From positions 1,165,501 to 1,229,500 of the forward strand of contig NZ_CP020477.1 in assembly GCF_002116695.1 (NCBI RefSeq): DNA of 64,000 nucleotides, read 5' to 3'. The notes under the pieces are model-generated. The model was not told where the DNA came from and searched no databases. It was given only the letters and a program-made list of their open reading frames with translations. This document shows positions 20,478 to 35,636 of the stretch, one piece after another. Position 1 is the first letter of the stretch, and each line of letters opens with the position of its first letter. The stretch comes from Acidianus manzaensis (GTDB lineage: Archaea; Thermoproteota; Thermoprotei_A; Sulfolobales; Sulfolobaceae). The translations under genes and the position numbers were made by a program.

Positions 20478-20757
20478 ATGTCTTAATTTATATATAAATT
20501 TTAAAGATTAAGTTTCCTTTAGGTAACTTACTTTAAAGAGAACTATTATGTATAATCTTAGTATTTCTATAAATTCCTAAATTATTAAGACAATAGTACC
20601 CAAGGCATATTAAATACTCAGCAAGCATAATGTATCTAAATTTTAATAATTTAATTCAATATAAAAATGTAATACTAACCTAAATTATTCAATTAAATTT
20701 TAATACATGTGTTAGTAAACCACAAAAAATTTATACTATTTAAATCTTACATATATT

Positions 20758-22557
20758 ATGAGTCATAGTTTACTTTTTTTAAATGATCTATCCCAAAAGG
20801 AAAAAGTAAAGGAAATTGAAAGTCTTAATAATTCAGAATTAAATGAATTTATAATTAATACAGTAAAATTATGTAAACCAAAAAGTGTTTATATATCCAT
20901 AGGGGATAAAGATGATAAAGAATACGTTAAGAAAAAAGCAATAGAAACAGAAGAGGAAATAGTACTAAAAACGGAAGGTCATACTATTCATTTTGATCAT
21001 CCATTAGATCAAGCCAGAGCTAAAGATGATACTTTTATACTTTCCTCTTCTCCAATCCCTTACGTGAATACCAAAAGTGAAAACGAGATAGATATATACA
21101 AGTTATTTAATGGCTGTATGGTAGGAAGAGAAATGTATATAGGATTTTTCTCATTAGGACCTAGAAATTCTCCTTTTCAAATACTTGCTGTTCAAATTAC
21201 AGACTCTCCTTATGTACTTCATAGTGAAAATATTCTATATAGAAATGCTTTTGAAGATTTTTATAAAAACTCTTCTTTCCTTAAATTTATTCATTCAAAA
21301 GGAAATTTAGATATAAAAAACAGAAGAATAATTATAGACAGAGAAAATAACACAGTATATAGTATTAATACCACATACGCTGGAAACAGCGTAGGACTAA
21401 AGAAACTAGCTCTAAGGCTAACAATAACGAAATCAGTAAAAGAAGGATGGCTATCTGAACATATGGCTATTATAGGATTTGAAGGAAAAAAAGGAAAACA
21501 TTACTTTACGGCATCTTTTCCTTCAGGATCAGGAAAGACATCTACATCCATGTTAGGAAGATTAGTTAGTGATGACTTAGCATTTATAAGAGAATTTAAT
21601 GGAAAAGCATTAGCAGTTAATCCAGAAATAGGAGTTTTTGGAATTATACAAGGTATAAATCAAAGAGACGATCCAATAATCTGGAAAGTACTTCATACTC
21701 CAGGTGAAGTGATCTTTTCTAACGTATTAATGACTGAAGATAAGAGCGTGTATTGGGAAGGAAGCGAAGTTGAAAAACCATATAGTGGAATTAACTATGA
21801 AGGATACTGGTCGAAAGAGAGTGGAAAGCCTGCCTCTCATCCTAATGCTAGATTTACAACTCCTATTACAGCTTTTGAAAACTTGGACGAGAATTATGAT
21901 AATCCAAATGGTGTAGAAATAGAAGGTATTATATTCGGAGTAAAAGACTACAGTCTTTCTCCTCCAGTAATTGAAGCATTTTCATGGAATCATGGAATTA
22001 TAACTATAGGAGCATCAATGGAATCAGCTAGAACAGCAGCAGTAATAGGAAAGAGTGACGAATATGAATTCAATCCAATGGCTATTCTAGACTTTATGCC
22101 AGTTTCTCTCGGCATATATTTAAAAAATTACATAGCATTTGGAAGAAAACTTACTAAAACTCCTAAAATATTTGGCTTTAATTATTTCTTAAAAGACGAA
22201 AAAGGATTTCTAAATAAGAAAGAAGACAAAAAAGTATGGATAAGATGGGCAATAGAAAGAGTAGAATCCAATTTAGATGCACTATTAACTCCTATTGGAT
22301 TTATACCTAAATATGATGACCTTGAAAAATTATTTCTAGAAACACTTAATAAGGAATATAAAAAAGAAGAATATGAAAAACAATTCACAATAAAACTTAG
22401 AAAGTACTTAGAAAAAGTAGATCGTATAAAATTAATATATTCACAAATCTCCGATACTCCAACAGAGGTTATTGAAGAACTAGAGAAACAAAAGGACAGA
22501 CTTCTAAAATATATGAAGCAATATGGAGATGCAGTATCCCCCTTTGATTTATACTGA
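20758..22557 (+). CDS. pckG: phosphoenolpyruvate carboxykinase (GTP-type)
   Basis: At 599 aa it has the usual length of GTP-PEPCKs. The kinase P-loop [11 protein letters not shown] and the downstream [18 protein letters not shown] substrate/guanine region identify the family. It converts oxaloacetate and GTP to PEP in gluconeogenesis, and is central for autotrophic or heterotrophic growth on C4 acids in Sulfolobales. A strong TATA-like stretch (tttatactatttaaat) precedes the ATG at leaderless distance. It converges with an acyl-CoA synthetase with only 7 bp between stops. Confidence 0.95.
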   Translation: MSHSLLFLNDLSQKEKVKEIESLNNSELNEFIINTVKLCKPKSVYISIGDKDDKEYVKKKAIETEEEIVLKTEGHTIHFDHPLDQARAKDDTFILSSSPIPYVNTKSENEIDIYKLFNGCMVGREMYIGFFSLGPRNSPFQILAVQITDSPYVLHSENILYRNAFEDFYKNSSFLKFIHSKGNLDIKNRRIIIDRENNTVYSINTTYAGNSVGLKKLALRLTITKSVKEGWLSEHMAIIGFEGKKGKHYFTASFPSGSGKTSTSMLGRLVSDDLAFIREFNGKALAVNPEIGVFGIIQGINQRDDPIIWKVLHTPGEVIFSNVLMTEDKSVYWEGSEVEKPYSGINYEGYWSKESGKPASHPNARFTTPITAFENLDENYDNPNGVEIEGIIFGVKDYSLSPPVIEAFSWNHGIITIGASMESARTAAVIGKSDEYEFNPMAILDFMPVSLGIYLKNYIAFGRKLTKTPKIFGFNYFLKDEKGFLNKKEDKKVWIRWAIERVESNLDALLTPIGFIPKYDDLEKLFLETLNKEYKKEEYEKQFTIKLRKYLEKVDRIKLIYSQISDTPTEVIEELEKQKDRLLKYMKQYGDAVSPFDLY

Positions 22558-22564
22558 TATACCT

Positions 22565-24232
22565 TTATTTTTTCACTGAATCAGGATTCTCTAATGTACT
22601 AATATCGCCTAAATCTTTTCCGCTTTCGGCAGATCTTAATACTCTTCTCATTATTTTACCACTTAAAGTATGGGGAAGTTGATCTACGAATTCGATTTCC
22701 TTAGGATAAACATGAGAAGCTAATTTTTCCTTTACGTAATTTTGCAATTCCTGCTTCAGTTCTTCTGTCGGAAAATAACCAGCCTTTAAAACTACATAGG
22801 CTTTGATTTTTGATCCCCTTAGCTCATCTTCAATTCCTATGACAGCAGCTTCAGCTACAGCAGGATGTAAACTTAATATACTTTCTATTTCAATTGGGCT
22901 AACCCTATATCCTGAGACCTTAACAATATCGTCTGCTCTACCAATATACCAGAAATAGCCATCTTCATCTATGTACCCTTGATCTCCTGTTATATATAAT
23001 CCATTCTTAAAGTTGCTTTTCCACCTTTCTGAATCATTCCAAATACCCTTAGCCATAGCTGGAAAATCAGGTTTTAATGCGATATTCCCTATAGTATTAG
23101 GTGGTAAAATATTGCCTTTATCATCTACAATATATGCTGTAACTCCAGGTAAAGGCTTTCCCATTGATCCTACTTTTATAGGCATAGAAATATAGTTGGC
23201 TATTACATAAGTTCCAGTTTCTGTTTGACCATAAGCATCGTGAACTGGGACTCCGAATACTTCTAACCCCCATTTTACTGTATCTGGATCAACGTATTCA
23301 CCACCTGCATGAATAAATCTTATTGATGACAAATTATACTTATTAGCTAAAGTTTTCCCTTCTTTCTTTAGTAATCTTAATGCAGTAGGGGCAGTGGATA
23401 TTATACTAACTTTATATTTTTCTATTATAGAATACCATATGTCTGGATTAAATCTTCCCTCATAGGAAACTATAGGAATTGAATTAACCCATGCTGTCCA
23501 AACTCCTGCAAATCCTGCAACCCACGCTGGATCTCCAGTATGCCAAAATATATCTTGAGAATGCATATCAAAATGATACTGACCAGATACGTAATAGAAA
23601 GTCAATAAGTCTTGAGAGTGCCATATACCTTTAGGCTTTCCTGTAGTTCCAGAAGTATAAAGAAGAAGAAAAGGATCATTTATATCCCTATATGTATAAT
23701 CTATATCACTTCTAGAAGTTTCTCCTTGAATTCCTTCATCATATAAAATAATCTTTTTTATCGAGCTAATGTTATTAAACTTATACTTTAAATCATCATG
23801 AATTAGAGCTATTTTAGCTCCACTATTTTCAACCCTATACTTTATGGCTTCTTCTCCAAAGGAAGTAAATATAGGTAAAATTACTCCTCCAGCCATATTA
23901 ATTGCTAACATAGAAAAATAAAGAGAAGGCACTCTCTTAGACATCAATACTACTACATCACCTTCCTTTAAACCATTATCTCTTAGCACTAAAGAAAAAG
24001 TCTTAGCTTTAGCCTCTAAATCATGAAAAGAAAATAATTTTCCTTCCATTTTTTCGCTAACCCAAATAAGACCTAATCCTTCTTTTCCAGCTATTGCAAA
24101 CTTAGAAGAATTAACTAAATTATTATACTTTAACTTCTCTCTTATATTACTCCAACTAAACGCCTCCCTTAACTTGTCATAATTATCTAGATTTGGTTTG
24201 AGTATGATTTTCTTATCTTTAATTATCTCCAC
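22565..24232 (-). CDS. AMP-forming acetate/short-chain acyl-CoA synthetase
   Basis: The 555-aa ANL enzyme has YTSGTTGKPKGIWHS (P-loop), the YGQTETG A5 motif, the hinge YITGDQGYIDEDG and the C-terminal TLSGKIMRR lysine motif. The layout is closer to acetyl/propionyl/4-hydroxybutyryl-CoA synthetases than to long-chain ligases. A role in the 3-hydroxypropionate/4-hydroxybutyrate cycle is possible but not provable here. It is convergent with PEP carboxykinase. Confidence 0.9.
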   Translation of the reverse strand: MEIIKDKKIILKPNLDNYDKLREAFSWSNIREKLKYNNLVNSSKFAIAGKEGLGLIWVSEKMEGKLFSFHDLEAKAKTFSLVLRDNGLKEGDVVVLMSKRVPSLYFSMLAINMAGGVILPIFTSFGEEAIKYRVENSGAKIALIHDDLKYKFNNISSIKKIILYDEGIQGETSRSDIDYTYRDINDPFLLLYTSGTTGKPKGIWHSQDLLTFYYVSGQYHFDMHSQDIFWHTGDPAWVAGFAGVWTAWVNSIPIVSYEGRFNPDIWYSIIEKYKVSIISTAPTALRLLKKEGKTLANKYNLSSIRFIHAGGEYVDPDTVKWGLEVFGVPVHDAYGQTETGTYVIANYISMPIKVGSMGKPLPGVTAYIVDDKGNILPPNTIGNIALKPDFPAMAKGIWNDSERWKSNFKNGLYITGDQGYIDEDGYFWYIGRADDIVKVSGYRVSPIEIESILSLHPAVAEAAVIGIEDELRGSKIKAYVVLKAGYFPTEELKQELQNYVKEKLASHVYPKEIEFVDQLPHTLSGKIMRRVLRSAESGKDLGDISTLENPDSVKK

Positions 24233-24491
24233 GAGTATTATTATTTATAAATCATATATTTAAGTATTCATAACATAGATACATTTTAAAAATAATCATC
24301 GACTAATATAATAGTAAAGAATAATATTATGAATTTTCAAAAGATCATTTCGACATATGTCAGTATTCGATAATTAATATATACTTACGCCACTATCAAT
24401 ATTAATCTAGTAATTAATTTGAAATATCTATAATTTCTCCATATATATTATTATAAATGAGAAAAATATATAATTCTAAAGGAAAACTACC

Positions 24492-25484
24492 TCAAATATA
24501 TGTATTATAGTTTAATATTACCCATATAGCATGCTTTGTTATTTCTTTTACACTTAGTATTTTAAGTTCTCCATCATCGTTTACTGGTAAATGCCTTAAA
24601 TTATGCTCTGACATTAAAGCTATCGCTTTAGACATTTCTTCATTAGCTGATATAGGTTTTATCCATCTAGGGTCGATATTGTCTTCTATTGATTTTCCTT
24701 CTGACAAATATTTTGTTAAATCTCTTATGGAAATTATACCTACTTTATCCATATCTTTTACTACTATCGCTTTCAAATTTTCTGAGAGTAATATTTTATA
24801 CACATCTATTATTTTTATTATACCTATTACTGGAGATTTTAATGAGTATTTCCCTATTTTTTCTTTCGGATTTACAGAAATAACTGAATTACCTAAAGAT
24901 GACGTAGAAGAAAGCGATCTTAATACATCTGTAATTGATAATACACCTGCTAATTTTCCATTTTCATAGACAGGTAAATGTCCTATTTTATATTCAAGCA
25001 TAATCTGAAGTGCATCATTTACAGTTTCTTTACTATCTATTGTAATGGCATTTTTTGCGAAATTAATTATTCGCTCTCTTTCTTTCCCATGAATCCATGC
25101 TTCTAATAAATCAGTTTCAGTAACTATCATAGGCTTTCCTTGAATTATAAGCGAACCTATTTTTTCTTTTACCATTATTTCTGCTCCTTCTTTTACAGAA
25201 GCATTAGGATTAATTGTTATCAATCTTTTGTTCATGAATCTTCTTACTCTAGATAGTGTAATCTTAGCTCTCGTAGGTACTTCATTTTCATCACTCAATA
25301 CAATTATACAATTATATGGGCACGCTCTTTCGCATGCTTTACAACCCGTACAGTCCTCTGGTCTTACTACTTCTGCAAATCTAGTAGCACTATTTATTTC
25401 TATGCATTGAGCTAATGCACATGCTTTTTGGCACATATAGCAACCTACACATCTATCTAAATCAATTATTACTATTGGATCCAT
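24492..25484 (-). CDS. ferredoxin-CBS fusion protein of the fox cluster
   Basis: The 330-aa soluble protein starts with a 2[4Fe-4S]-type ferredoxin. Cys are at 12, 15, 18, 22 and 27, then 45, 48, 51, 55 and 59. About 250 residues containing CBS domains follow (around 85-190 and 205-325; HLPVYENGKLAGVLSITD is a clear CBS end). CBS pairs usually bind adenine nucleotides, so electron transfer may be gated by energy state. It lies 10 bp after the polyferredoxin gene and so is co-transcribed with it. Fe-S proteins are known components of fox clusters; the exact fox letter is not assigned here. Confidence 0.85.
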   Translation of the reverse strand: MDPIVIIDLDRCVGCYMCQKACALAQCIEINSATRFAEVVRPEDCTGCKACERACPYNCIIVLSDENEVPTRAKITLSRVRRFMNKRLITINPNASVKEGAEIMVKEKIGSLIIQGKPMIVTETDLLEAWIHGKERERIINFAKNAITIDSKETVNDALQIMLEYKIGHLPVYENGKLAGVLSITDVLRSLSSTSSLGNSVISVNPKEKIGKYSLKSPVIGIIKIIDVYKILLSENLKAIVVKDMDKVGIISIRDLTKYLSEGKSIEDNIDPRWIKPISANEEMSKAIALMSEHNLRHLPVNDDGELKILSVKEITKHAIWVILNYNTYI

Positions 25485-25494
25485 TTTAATAACC

Positions 25495-27357
25495 TCAGAA
25501 AGGCGGCATTGCTTGGAATGGATTATATATCAGATTACCTAAGTATTGATTATAGAATGGTAATGATGGAGACGCTGGTGAAGACATCCAGTAAGTAACT
25601 AAAATGAAAATTATTCCAAAACTAATAACTGCGATGTAATATGATTTTTTGCTAATTCCATCTGTCTCTGATAGTATATTTGATGCCTTAATTCCAAGAT
25701 ATATTCCAAAGATTATTATGGCTTCCATCAGTAGTAATACCCACCATTCAGCTGTAGCATTCAATGGATTACTTCCTAAATAGTGTAGAATTGATCCCCA
25801 GAATGACTTGTATATTGCTTGATTATGTGTCCCATATCCAGTTGGATTAAATATTTCATTTAGTAATAATAAAGATCCTCCAAAGAATTTAGGTAAGTTT
25901 CTAGCTAATATCGTAGCAGCAAATATTGGTATTAAAGAATATGAAATCGATGTAAAGCTCCATTTTAATGGAATTCCTTTCTTCTCTTCAAATTTCGCCA
26001 TTATTAATATTACTAGAAGTGGAATCATGGTTAGAATAACGTAATCTAAAGGATTGGGATAACCAGAAGTTGAGAATCCAAATTTTCCTAGTCCAGGCAC
26101 TAGCATTTGTGCTATATTTTTCCATCCAGTAATATTATTTAACCAAGAGTCTAACATTGTGTAGAAAGGTAAAGCATTCAAGAATTGAAATAATACTACA
26201 CCTAATAATATCGTAATAGATAAGGCTATGTCAAATCTTTTTCTTGATGTAAATATATCATCTAACCATGGAAATCTTTTTACATTCCAGTCTATATTAT
26301 CGTAAGGGCAGGCTTTATAGCAGTCTGACGCTAATCCGCACATAGGCGAATTCTCTCTACTACCTGGTGATGCAAACCATGGACAACCATGAGCTTTTTC
26401 GTTTCCTTTCATACAATCTTTAGTATTACATCTTTTGCATGTTTCAGGATTTTTAGTTCTAAAAGTTCCTATTGGTGATATCATAGTATTTATACCGAGA
26501 GGTGCACTAAGTGGACACAATGTTCTGCAAAATGTTCTGTCTTGAAATAATATGCTAATAAATAATTCTAATGCTGCAATGTAAATTAAAACTACTGATG
26601 TTAACTCTGGCACTCCTGGTCCTCCAATATTATAAAACTCTTCTACCCAAGTTAGTATGGAAAATCCTATAGCAGAGTAAAGTATCGTGCTATACTTTAT
26701 AGGCCATCTTATGTTTAAACCTAGTTTTTTATTCACTTTCTTCCAAGGGTGTAGTCTATGTATCCATTCCGCTTGTCCGCTAAAAGGACATGTTTGGCAC
26801 CACATTCTACCATTACCTAACCAAGTTAATAACCATAATAGGGGAAACCAAAATAGCCAACTTATATCCGTAGCAAAATTTACTAAAGATATCTCAGTGG
26901 CATCTAATTTCTGATTGCCTATTAATCCAGTTATCATAACTATATAAAATATAATAAAGCTAGGGAAAATTATTGCAAAATGAGCCCATGATTTTTTAAA
27001 TAATTGTGATATAAATTTACTTACAGGATTTTTGGAATTTAAAAGAGAAGGTATATGTTCACATTTTTCTGTTATAACATTATGATGATTTTTTTCTATT
27101 ACATGGCTAGGAGGCGAAGCATATATCCATGTATTACTGTGAGATTTTACTTTCCAGTCTACGGCAAGATTTACGCTCAAAACTGTAATTAATGTAGTAA
27201 ATAATAGTATTCCTGATTCTATCATTAAGGTTTCCTTAAAGACCATTGATATCCATGTATATATACCAGAGCATACAGTAGAAATTAAAATATAAAAATT
27301 GAACTGCCTTTCATAATTTTTCACTTTTTGAGTAATTTTATATTTCCCCTTTTCCAT
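25495..27357 (-). CDS. membrane-bound polyferredoxin (NapH/CcoG-like 4Fe-4S protein) of the fox cluster
   Basis: This 620-aa protein has about 10-12 hydrophobic segments and several Cys clusters: [30 protein letters not shown], and CYKACPYDN. That pattern matches NapH/CcoG/RdxA-type membrane ferredoxins, which pass electrons across or along the membrane. In fox clusters such proteins are proposed to help drive electrons from Fe(II) uphill to NAD(P) or ferredoxin. The gene pairs with the ferredoxin-CBS gene. TATA-rich repeats (atatatatatgtatatattt) lie directly upstream of its start. Confidence 0.85.
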   Translation of the reverse strand: MEKGKYKITQKVKNYERQFNFYILISTVCSGIYTWISMVFKETLMIESGILLFTTLITVLSVNLAVDWKVKSHSNTWIYASPPSHVIEKNHHNVITEKCEHIPSLLNSKNPVSKFISQLFKKSWAHFAIIFPSFIIFYIVMITGLIGNQKLDATEISLVNFATDISWLFWFPLLWLLTWLGNGRMWCQTCPFSGQAEWIHRLHPWKKVNKKLGLNIRWPIKYSTILYSAIGFSILTWVEEFYNIGGPGVPELTSVVLIYIAALELFISILFQDRTFCRTLCPLSAPLGINTMISPIGTFRTKNPETCKRCNTKDCMKGNEKAHGCPWFASPGSRENSPMCGLASDCYKACPYDNIDWNVKRFPWLDDIFTSRKRFDIALSITILLGVVLFQFLNALPFYTMLDSWLNNITGWKNIAQMLVPGLGKFGFSTSGYPNPLDYVILTMIPLLVILIMAKFEEKKGIPLKWSFTSISYSLIPIFAATILARNLPKFFGGSLLLLNEIFNPTGYGTHNQAIYKSFWGSILHYLGSNPLNATAEWWVLLLMEAIIIFGIYLGIKASNILSETDGISKKSYYIAVISFGIIFILVTYWMSSPASPSLPFYNQYLGNLIYNPFQAMPPF

Positions 27358-28126
27358 TATATCACCACATTTATATATATATGTATATATTTAACCATAT
27401 TTATGTACTCCATATTATACTGTTAAAACACTTATTTATAAGTATAACTATATAATGATAATTATAAATTTAAATTAAGTAAACATTATAATTATAAAAT
27501 CAAAATTATATAGACTATCATCAAGTAACATTAAAGATATTAAATCATTTAAATCCCTAGATAATGTGATGGAATCTCTAAAAAGAAATAATATATCAAA
27601 ATTAAATTCTAGTTAAATTACAAGGAAAATAGATTGAGTCTTAAGAAGCTAAGAAAACTATTAAAGAAAGTTTGATACAAGTCAATACTCGCTCTAAAAT
27701 AGAACCAACACGATAATCATACAGTGACTCATATTTTGAAAATTAAGATATTAACAAACTTTATAACTTTTTAAGTCTAAATCAGAATTATGTAAAATTA
27801 ACGATAAGTGTTTACATAAAATGACACCGTCATAATAATTTAGCAGTATTTTAATATCAGTAAAAAATTTTTAGCGTAAGTTCTATGTCTTCGCTAATAA
27901 GTCGTTACTTATAGTACCAAAATATTTATAAGGTATATTTATATAGTTTAAATTTCTTAATATTTTTAACATAGAATTTTTCAATATTTTTAGTAGAATT
28001 TTGAAAAATTATCAACAAAATTCATTTTATATCGTAAGTAAATTCATGAGAAGCAATATGTACTATATCTATAAAATTATAGAACTATAATACATCATAT
28101 CTAATAGTTACATTGAAAGATATTAT
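27358..28126. other. long intergenic region inside the fox cluster
   Basis: This 769-bp region lies upstream of the polyferredoxin operon. It contains a TATA-rich promoter next to 27357 and a start-less coding-like stretch at 27479-27616. The rest is A+T-rich and shows no structure I can name. Confidence 0.55.
27479..27616 (+). pseudogene. possible decayed small gene fragment, no start codon
   Basis: A plus-strand frame of 45 codons reads like protein (for example LYRLSSSNIKDIKSFKSLD) and ends at TAA. The frame contains no ATG, GTG or TTG before its second half, and a stop precedes it. It may be a remnant of a small soluble protein gene, or use a non-standard start. No family is recognised. 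Confidence 0.3.
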
Positions 28127-28321
28127 TCAATAATTAAAATATTTTGATACGCTTTTTGCTAGAAGATATCCTAAATACATAGAAATTCCTACACCTAATA
28201 TTAAAATAAGATAAAACAAAATACCATTCTTTATATATAAAATGTCAAATAAATATAGAAAGACAAATATAAACACTATTTCTACACTATATACCAAACT
28301 TCTAAATCCTTCAGATGTCAT
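28127..28321 (-). CDS. small membrane protein (64 aa) of the fox cluster
   Basis: There are two predicted transmembrane helices (VEIVFIFVFLYLFDILYI and ILFYLILILGVGISMYLGYLL) with a basic C-terminus. It starts 4 bp after the preceding 92-aa membrane protein, so it is the last gene of the AAA-ATPase transcript. No family is recognised; a small oxidase or assembly subunit is plausible by context only. Confidence 0.65.
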   Translation of the reverse strand: MTSEGFRSLVYSVEIVFIFVFLYLFDILYIKNGILFYLILILGVGISMYLGYLLAKSVSKYFNY

Positions 28322-28325
28322 TTTA

Positions 28326-28604
28326 TCACCTAATCTTTCCTGCGAATATTACAATTAAATATGGAATAGACTCTAAACTTAAAACTATTCCAAAGGGATT
28401 AAGTACAAATGCCTCTAGAACTCCTGCAAATATAGAATATAATGTTAATATAAATATTAATCTTAATTCTATTCTTGATATAAAATCTATATTTAATGAA
28501 TCTACAATATCATTTTCTGCAACTCCTAACATGACTAACGTCATAATTCCGGCAAGTGTTAGTGAAAACGCTAATAACCCAAAAACAGCGTATACTTCAA
28601 GCAT
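28326..28604 (-). CDS. small membrane protein (92 aa) of the fox cluster
   Basis: Three hydrophobic helices span most of the protein. The chosen ATG (28604) follows a GGCGGTGG stretch in the end of the AAA-ATPase gene and overlaps it by 8 bp. An ATG at 28616 would add four residues. Translational coupling with the ATPase is likely. No known domain is visible. Confidence 0.65.
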   Translation of the reverse strand: MLEVYAVFGLLAFSLTLAGIMTLVMLGVAENDIVDSLNIDFISRIELRLIFILTLYSIFAGVLEAFVLNPFGIVLSLESIPYLIVIFAGKIR

Positions 28605-30702
28605 ATCCACCGCCACTTTGTCTTATCCTGTCTGTAAAATGCTGATAATAAGAGAGCGTAGAAGCATTCAGGGTAGGTCTTATAAAGTTTATAGATGCTA
28701 CAATATCGTCTTGGGTTAATTTAGGTTTTTGATTCGAAATCATACCTTTCCTTATAGCCAGAAGAACAGCTCTATTTACTACACCCTTTATGTCTGCTGG
28801 AGTATAAAATTCTGTAATTTTTGCTATATAATTATAATCTATCTCTTCTTCATGCGGATGCTTAGATATTAAATTGACAAAAATTGCTTTTCTACCATTA
28901 AAATCTGGTGGAGGAACATAAATTATTTTTTCTAATCTTCCTGGCCTCAAAAGTGCTGGATCTAGTATATCAGGCCTATTTGTTGCTGCTATACTAATAA
29001 CTCTTTCATTTCTTTTGCTTATCCCATCCATTTCAGTTAGTAGCTGACTCACTATCCTTTCTGTAACTTTATTTGGATCACTCCCTCTAGCTACTGCTAA
29101 AGAATCTATTTCATCAAAGAATACTATCGTAGGTGATGCTTGCCTAGCTTTCTTAAATACTTCTCTTACTGCTCTCTCACTCTCTCCAACCCACATATTT
29201 AATAGTTCGGGCCCATTAACAGCAATGAAATTAGCTCCACTTTCGTGAGCAACTGCCCTAGCTAACATTGTCTTACCAGTACCTGGAGGACCATAAAGCA
29301 GTATTCCACTAGGAACTTCTGCATTCATGTACTCATATAAACTAGGATTTTTTAGAGGCCATTCTACAACTTCCTTTAACTCTAATTTGATATCATCTAA
29401 CCCAATTATATCTTCCCATGTTGTATTAGGTATTTCTACCCTAAATTCTCTTAATCCAGATGGTTGAACTCTTTTCATAGCATCAATAAAATCTGATTGA
29501 GTTACTATAACATCTTCGTAATTCTTTACTCTCTTTAACGCATTCATTACAGCCTCCCTAACTAGGGCTTCTAAATCAGCCCCAACAAATCCATGTGTTA
29601 TTTCAGCTAACTTTTCTAGACTAACGTCGTTATCTAGTTTTAGTCTCCTAGTGTGAATTTTTAAAATATCTAATCTTTCTTTTTTACCTGGTACTGGAAT
29701 TTCAATTTCCCTATCAAATCTACCAGGTCTTCTTAAAGCAGGATCTATTGCATTAGGTCTATTAGTAGCGCCTATAACTAAAATACCACTTCTTGATGAA
29801 ACACCATCCATAAGAGTAAGTAATTGAGCAACTATTCTTCTGTCAGCTTCTGATGATGCTGCATCTCTGCTTGGTGCTATTGCATCTATTTCATCTATAA
29901 ATATAATTGATGGATAATCTTTTGCAGCTTGTTCAAAGATTTCTCTTAATCTTTTTTCGCTCTCACCATAATATTTTGATGCTACTTCAGGTCCACTTAT
30001 ATAAAAGAAATTAGCCATTGTAGAGTTTGCTATAGCCTTAGCTAGTAATGTCTTACCAGTACCTGGAGGACCATAAAGCAAAACTCCTTTTGGTGGCCTT
30101 AAACCAAATAGTCTAGGTATTTCTGGTTTTAAAAGAGAAATCTCTGCTATTTCTAAAAGAGTTTGTATCTGCTCTGTTAAACCACCCACATCTTCCAAAG
30201 TTACGTATGGAATATCTTTTTGAGCAATCTTAACCGACGAAGACGCAATATTTATAACTGTGTCTCCTGTAACTAAACCTACTTCTCCTTGAGGAGAAAA
30301 CGCGACAACTACAAATTCACCGTCTTTTGTGTAAATAGGTAATCTTCGCATAACTGGTTTTCCTCTCAGATCTATACTTATTTTCCTTACATCAAATTGT
30401 TTCTGTGTTGTGGGAGATAATGTAATACTATCTAAAGAAATTGCATCTACTTTTCTAAAAATTACTTTTTCACCATCTCTAACACTAAGCCACCTCATAT
30501 CTTCTTCAGATACAACAATTCCACCTTCATTATCCCTATTTTCTTGGACTAAGAAAGGAGCAAACTTATCTCCATATATTATTATAGTATCACCAGGTAG
30601 TATATTATACTCTTTCATAAGCGAAGAGTTAGCTAATGCAAGATATCTCTGTTTTATTTTTCTATTACTGTAAATGTTTGCAAAGTGCAGATCCTTTTCC
30701 AT
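28597..30702 (-). CDS. Cdc48/VCP-like tandem AAA+ ATPase in the fox cluster
   Basis: From the ATG at 30702 it is 701 aa, somewhat short for archaeal VCP (about 740-760 aa). It has an N-terminal double-psi-barrel-like region (about 1-175), then D1 and D2 modules. Each module has Walker A GPPGTGKT and Walker B (FIDEID, FFDEID) plus SRH arginines ([17 protein letters not shown]). VCP proteins unfold or extract proteins from complexes and membranes. Its position 132 bp after the foxA stop, followed by coupled small membrane proteins, suggests a dedicated assembly or quality-control machine for this respiratory system. It has its own TATA-like box (tttttaaaag) upstream. It could instead be the housekeeping copy. 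Confidence 0.92.
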   Translation of the reverse strand: MEKDLHFANIYSNRKIKQRYLALANSSLMKEYNILPGDTIIIYGDKFAPFLVQENRDNEGGIVVSEEDMRWLSVRDGEKVIFRKVDAISLDSITLSPTTQKQFDVRKISIDLRGKPVMRRLPIYTKDGEFVVVAFSPQGEVGLVTGDTVINIASSSVKIAQKDIPYVTLEDVGGLTEQIQTLLEIAEISLLKPEIPRLFGLRPPKGVLLYGPPGTGKTLLAKAIANSTMANFFYISGPEVASKYYGESEKRLREIFEQAAKDYPSIIFIDEIDAIAPSRDAASSEADRRIVAQLLTLMDGVSSRSGILVIGATNRPNAIDPALRRPGRFDREIEIPVPGKKERLDILKIHTRRLKLDNDVSLEKLAEITHGFVGADLEALVREAVMNALKRVKNYEDVIVTQSDFIDAMKRVQPSGLREFRVEIPNTTWEDIIGLDDIKLELKEVVEWPLKNPSLYEYMNAEVPSGILLYGPPGTGKTMLARAVAHESGANFIAVNGPELLNMWVGESERAVREVFKKARQASPTIVFFDEIDSLAVARGSDPNKVTERIVSQLLTEMDGISKRNERVISIAATNRPDILDPALLRPGRLEKIIYVPPPDFNGRKAIFVNLISKHPHEEEIDYNYIAKITEFYTPADIKGVVNRAVLLAIRKGMISNQKPKLTQDDIVASINFIRPTLNASTLSYYQHFTDRIRQSGGGYA

Positions 30703-30834
30703 GATTATTATTAGTGATAACATAGGTTTTTAGATTTTCTTTTAAAAAACTATTGTGATGGTGTAATAAGGAAAAAATATATTTATTTTATATAAAACTT
30801 TTTACATCTTTTAAAGTAGTTGACTTTAGATTCT

Positions 30835-32610
<1,776 letters not shown>

Positions 32611-32695
32611 ATTAAATTAATTAATAAGATTTCTGATATTTAAAGTTTATTAGCTTATTAATACAAAAATTTTTTAAAAAAAATAATAATCTATT

Positions 32696-34541
<1,846 letters not shown>

Positions 34542-34549
<8 letters not shown>

Positions 34550-34697
34550 CGGACTCTTGCTTGGCTATCTGATTAAGATCTACTTGCTTATCTTTATCTG
34601 CAAATACTATTAATAAAATGAACCATATTGGATATATTAACGCCATCAGTAAAAAACCTATAATCCATAGATCTGCTTCACTCTCGAAGATAGCCAT
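34542..34697 (-). CDS. 51-aa single-helix membrane protein, fox cluster
   Basis: The small frame [14 protein letters not shown]... has one strong TM helix (residues about 10-32) and a charged C-terminal tail ([13 protein letters not shown]). Its stop overlaps the GTG of the 617-aa gene by 8 bp, a classic coupling arrangement, and the frame fills the gap after the 200-aa gene. Small one-helix subunits are common in heme-copper oxidases; this role is inferred from size and place. Confidence 0.7.
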
Positions 34698-34761
34698 TTC
34701 GCATCACTTAAAAGAAAATAAAGAAATAATCATTAAAAAAGCTATCTTAAAAAAATTTACC

Positions 34762-35364
34762 TTAGAAGATATTCAAATCTTTCAGCCATTTTACCATATA
34801 AAACGTGGACGGCGCAAACGCCATAGCAAACAAAAAGTAGGATGTATCTACAAATTGCGATATAGAATAGGCAGAATACAAATTAGTTTCGTAATAAGTT
34901 CCTAATTCCAAGAAAATCTCAGCCATAGACGCCATCATACTAAATATAGCAAACATAGAAATGCTTTTCCAAACATTAGTCATTCCATACCATCCTATTC
35001 CACCTATTATTCCAGCTATAAAGAAAGATAATAATTGTAGAAATCTATATGTAATATAAAGAACTGAAAGATCAAACATATTTGGTACATACCATAAGCA
35101 TACCATAGTTCCAGCAATACCCCATGCCAGTATTAATCCTCTTGTAGTAAAGTTGAATTGTAAAAATGATTTCCCGATTCCCTTTTTAAACATATAGTCG
35201 GCAATCCATATGCCTATAAGTCCAGTTCCCCAGACTAAGGACATATCGAATGATACTCTAATAATTTCTAGTAATTCAGCTAAATATAGTGACAAAGGAT
35301 TTATTGATGCTATAACCATTGCTATGCCTATAAATAAATAAGGCTTTTTATCTCTCAACTCCAT
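34762..35364 (-). CDS. polytopic membrane protein (200 aa), fox cluster
   Basis: About six hydrophobic helices cover the protein; there are no Cys pairs or obvious heme ligands. It resembles the uncharacterised DUF1404-like membrane proteins of Sulfolobales in size and helix pattern, but this is only an impression. It overlaps the upstream 65-aa gene by 10 bp, so translation is probably coupled. Confidence 0.75.
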   Translation of the reverse strand: MELRDKKPYLFIGIAMVIASINPLSLYLAELLEIIRVSFDMSLVWGTGLIGIWIADYMFKKGIGKSFLQFNFTTRGLILAWGIAGTMVCLWYVPNMFDLSVLYITYRFLQLLSFFIAGIIGGIGWYGMTNVWKSISMFAIFSMMASMAEIFLELGTYYETNLYSAYSISQFVDTSYFLFAMAFAPSTFYMVKWLKDLNIF

Positions 35365-35552
35365 AACCCCACTAATAAACCGCCTACAACTAATACAAGA
35401 CCAGAAATTGGAACTAGCGCTACTAATGTGTCGTCACCATATTCAGAATATGGCAATGTAAACGTTAACATTAAATCTGCTATCCACATTGAAACACCTA
35501 TAGCTGCAATTACTGAACCTAGAATTCTTCTTGCTAATTTTATCCCAGCCAT
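35355..35552 (-). CDS. small membrane protein (65 aa), fox cluster
   Basis: There are two TM helices (about residues 10-30 and 43-64) with a short acidic loop (SEYGDD) between them. It overlaps the next gene by 10 bp. No family is recognised; context suggests an accessory subunit. Confidence 0.7.
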   Translation of the reverse strand: MAGIKLARRILGSVIAAIGVSMWIADLMLTFTLPYSEYGDDTLVALVPISGLVLVVGGLLVGLWS

Positions 35553-35636
35553 TATTCCTCATTATTTTTCTTTTTTAAGGTGATTTAAAAATTTTTCGTT
35601 AATTTAAATGTCATCAAAGTTTATGAAAGATAATCT

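Noticed and set aside
28315..28719. 134-codon plus-strand frame
   Set aside because: It lies antisense to the small membrane protein and AAA-ATPase genes, whose reading is firmly supported. The Asn/Ile-rich product is an antisense artefact.
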